This document shows, piece by piece, positions 5,692 to 6,224 of a stretch of 6,224 nucleotides of DNA. The notes under the pieces were generated by a model. The model was not told the origin of the DNA, made no database searches, and worked only from the letters and a program-made list of their open reading frames with translations. The stretch comes from an uncultured Flavobacterium sp. (GTDB lineage: Bacteria; Bacteroidota; Bacteroidia; Flavobacteriales; Flavobacteriaceae): positions 1 to 6,224 of the forward strand of contig NZ_CAMLRU010000154.1 of assembly GCF_946482535.1 (NCBI RefSeq). Reading direction: 5' to 3'. Position numbers and translations under genes: made by a program. The first letter of the stretch is position 1; each line of letters starts with the position of its first letter.

Positions 5692-5710
5692 ATCTGAGCT
5701 CACTTCAGAT
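5692..5710 (-). promoter_or_regulatory. Small hairpin in the dehydrogenase leader
   Basis: ATCTGA (5692-5697) and TCAGAT (5705-5710) form a 6-bp stem with a 7-base loop in the predicted 5' leader, 9 to 27 bases before the start codon. It is close enough to affect ribosome access, but it is short and no T run follows, so it is not a terminator. Confidence 0.3.
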
Positions 5711-5747
5711 TCGTAGTTTTAGTTAGATTCAATTTTGGTTTGCTGTG

Positions 5748-5755
5748 CAAATATA
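5748..5755 (-). promoter_or_regulatory. -7 box of the dehydrogenase promoter
   Basis: TATATTTG on the minus strand is a perfect match to the Bacteroidota -7 element TAnnTTTG and is identical to the box used by tRNA-Val at 391-398. It lies 65 bases upstream of the start codon. The expected -33 TTTG, 19 bases further up (5775-5778), is absent and reads CGCA; that position falls between two copies of an 11-bp repeat. Confidence 0.7.
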
Positions 5756-5764
5756 GGAATTTGA

Positions 5765-5789
5765 GAATTACGAATGCGGAATTACGAAT
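5765..5789. repeat. Tandem 11-bp repeat GAATTACGAAT upstream of the dehydrogenase
   Basis: GAATTACGAAT occurs at 5765-5775 and again at 5779-5789, giving a 14-base period of about one and a half helical turns. The copies straddle where the -33 promoter element should be. They could be paired activator sites or a small repeat expansion in non-coding DNA. Confidence 0.7.
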
Positions 5790-5846
5790 TAGGATTTGTA
5801 TTGATAAAAGTCTCTTGTAAATATCGTGTCTGATTTGTAGTAGAGA

Positions 5847-6224
5847 TTATAGTCTATAAATTTTTCCACTGCTATGGTCTTTTTCAGCACCCGTGACACT
5901 GCTCAAAACATTAATCTCTTTTTGTAATTTTAATACGCCAAGAAGTCCAAAAATCAAGGCTTCTTTGAATTCTAAAGTTTTAGCATCGGGAACAATAATC
6001 TGCATTTCGGGCATGTAATTTTGCATGCATTCCAGTAGAAAATCATTATAAGCACCACCGCCGGTTACGAACATTTTGCCTTTTCTTTCCGGCAGTGCAT
6101 AAGCGGTTTGTTTGGCGATGTGCTTGATGAATGTGTGCATTTTGTCTTCAATACTGAGGTCGTAACTATCTATCAAAGGCAGCACGATAATTTTGACGAA
6201 TTCAAATCCCAGTGATTTCGGATA
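5847..6224 (-). CDS. anmK: Anhydro-N-acetylmuramic acid kinase, C-terminal part
   Basis: The visible 125 residues are the C-terminal third of a cytoplasmic sugar kinase that phosphorylates and opens 1,6-anhydro-MurNAc, giving MurNAc-6-phosphate for cell-wall recycling. The frame is open to the right window edge: thirteen codons beyond the apparent GTG at 6183-6185 read YPKSLGFEFVKII, the conserved region upstream of the C-terminal helices, so the gene is cut by the window and the GTG is internal. Evidence for the family is the nucleotide-binding VTGGGAYNDFLL segment (53-64 of the visible part), the later EALIFGLLGV helix matching the family's E-A-x-x-F/W region, and SSVTGA near the end, matching the conserved P-S-V-T-G-A tail. 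The end is complete (TAA at 5847-5849). No clear terminator follows before the dehydrogenase promoter. Confidence 0.92.
   Translation of the reverse strand, partial: YPKSLGFEFVKIIVLPLIDSYDLSIEDKMHTFIKHIAKQTAYALPERKGKMFVTGGGAYNDFLLECMQNYMPEMQIIVPDAKTLEFKEALIFGLLGVLKLQKEINVLSSVTGAEKDHSSGKIYRL

Noticed and set aside
4671..5726. Open frames on the plus strand at 4671-4937 and 5418-5726
   Set aside because: They are shadows of the dehydrogenase gene on the opposite strand, with no family features of their own.
5765..5789. CRISPR-like repeat
   Set aside because: There are only two 11-bp copies with a 3-base gap, no spacers and no cas genes.
6183..6185. GTG as the start codon of anmK
   Set aside because: The frame stays open to the window edge and the upstream codons encode conserved AnmK residues, so the codon is internal and the gene is truncated by the window.

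Overview
The window looks like chromosomal DNA from a member of the Bacteroidota, most likely Flavobacteriaceae (Flavobacterium-like). The evidence is AT-rich intergenic DNA, genes without Shine-Dalgarno sites, promoters of the TTTG-N19-TAnnTTTG type, a tRNA without an encoded CCA end, and protein families typical of that group: a Gly-rich TonB with a paired-cysteine C-terminal domain, and a ~408-residue Glu/Leu/Phe/Val dehydrogenase.

Layout, left to right. Positions 1-305 are non-coding. A 55-bp sequence containing the last 11 bases of tRNA-Val plus its terminator is present twice, at 1-55 and 251-305. The copies bracket a 195-bp, GC-richer segment (56-250) that can fold into several strong hairpins and ends in its own plus-strand terminator. 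An intact tRNA-Val(UAC) gene follows on the minus strand (295-369), with a textbook promoter at 391-421. Next comes folC on the minus strand (438-1658). After a 125-bp divergent spacer, a plus-strand operon encodes ExbB, ExbD and a secreted DUF4468-like protein (1784-3429). A bidirectional terminator (3448-3479) separates it from a convergent minus-strand block: a TonB-type energy transducer (3484-4380), a Glu/Leu/Phe/Val dehydrogenase (4457-5683) and the C-terminal part of anhydro-N-acetylmuramic acid kinase AnmK, cut by the right edge (5847-6224).

How the genes work together. ExbB and ExbD form the proton-driven inner-membrane motor, and the TonB-like protein encoded next to them is the natural candidate to carry that energy across the periplasm to outer-membrane receptors. 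They form one functional module, although tonB lies on the other strand. The small secreted protein is the third gene of the motor operon and has no established role. FolC (folate polyglutamylation), the dehydrogenase (amino-acid/ammonia metabolism) and AnmK (recycling of cell-wall anhydro-sugars) are ordinary housekeeping functions.

The protein-coding part is conventional. The part that standard features do not explain is 1-305: a structured segment, duplicated tRNA 3' end and terminator, and inverted 12-mers shared between opposing terminators. It could be an undescribed small RNA gene, a small non-autonomous mobile element, or both. Sequence alone does not settle which.
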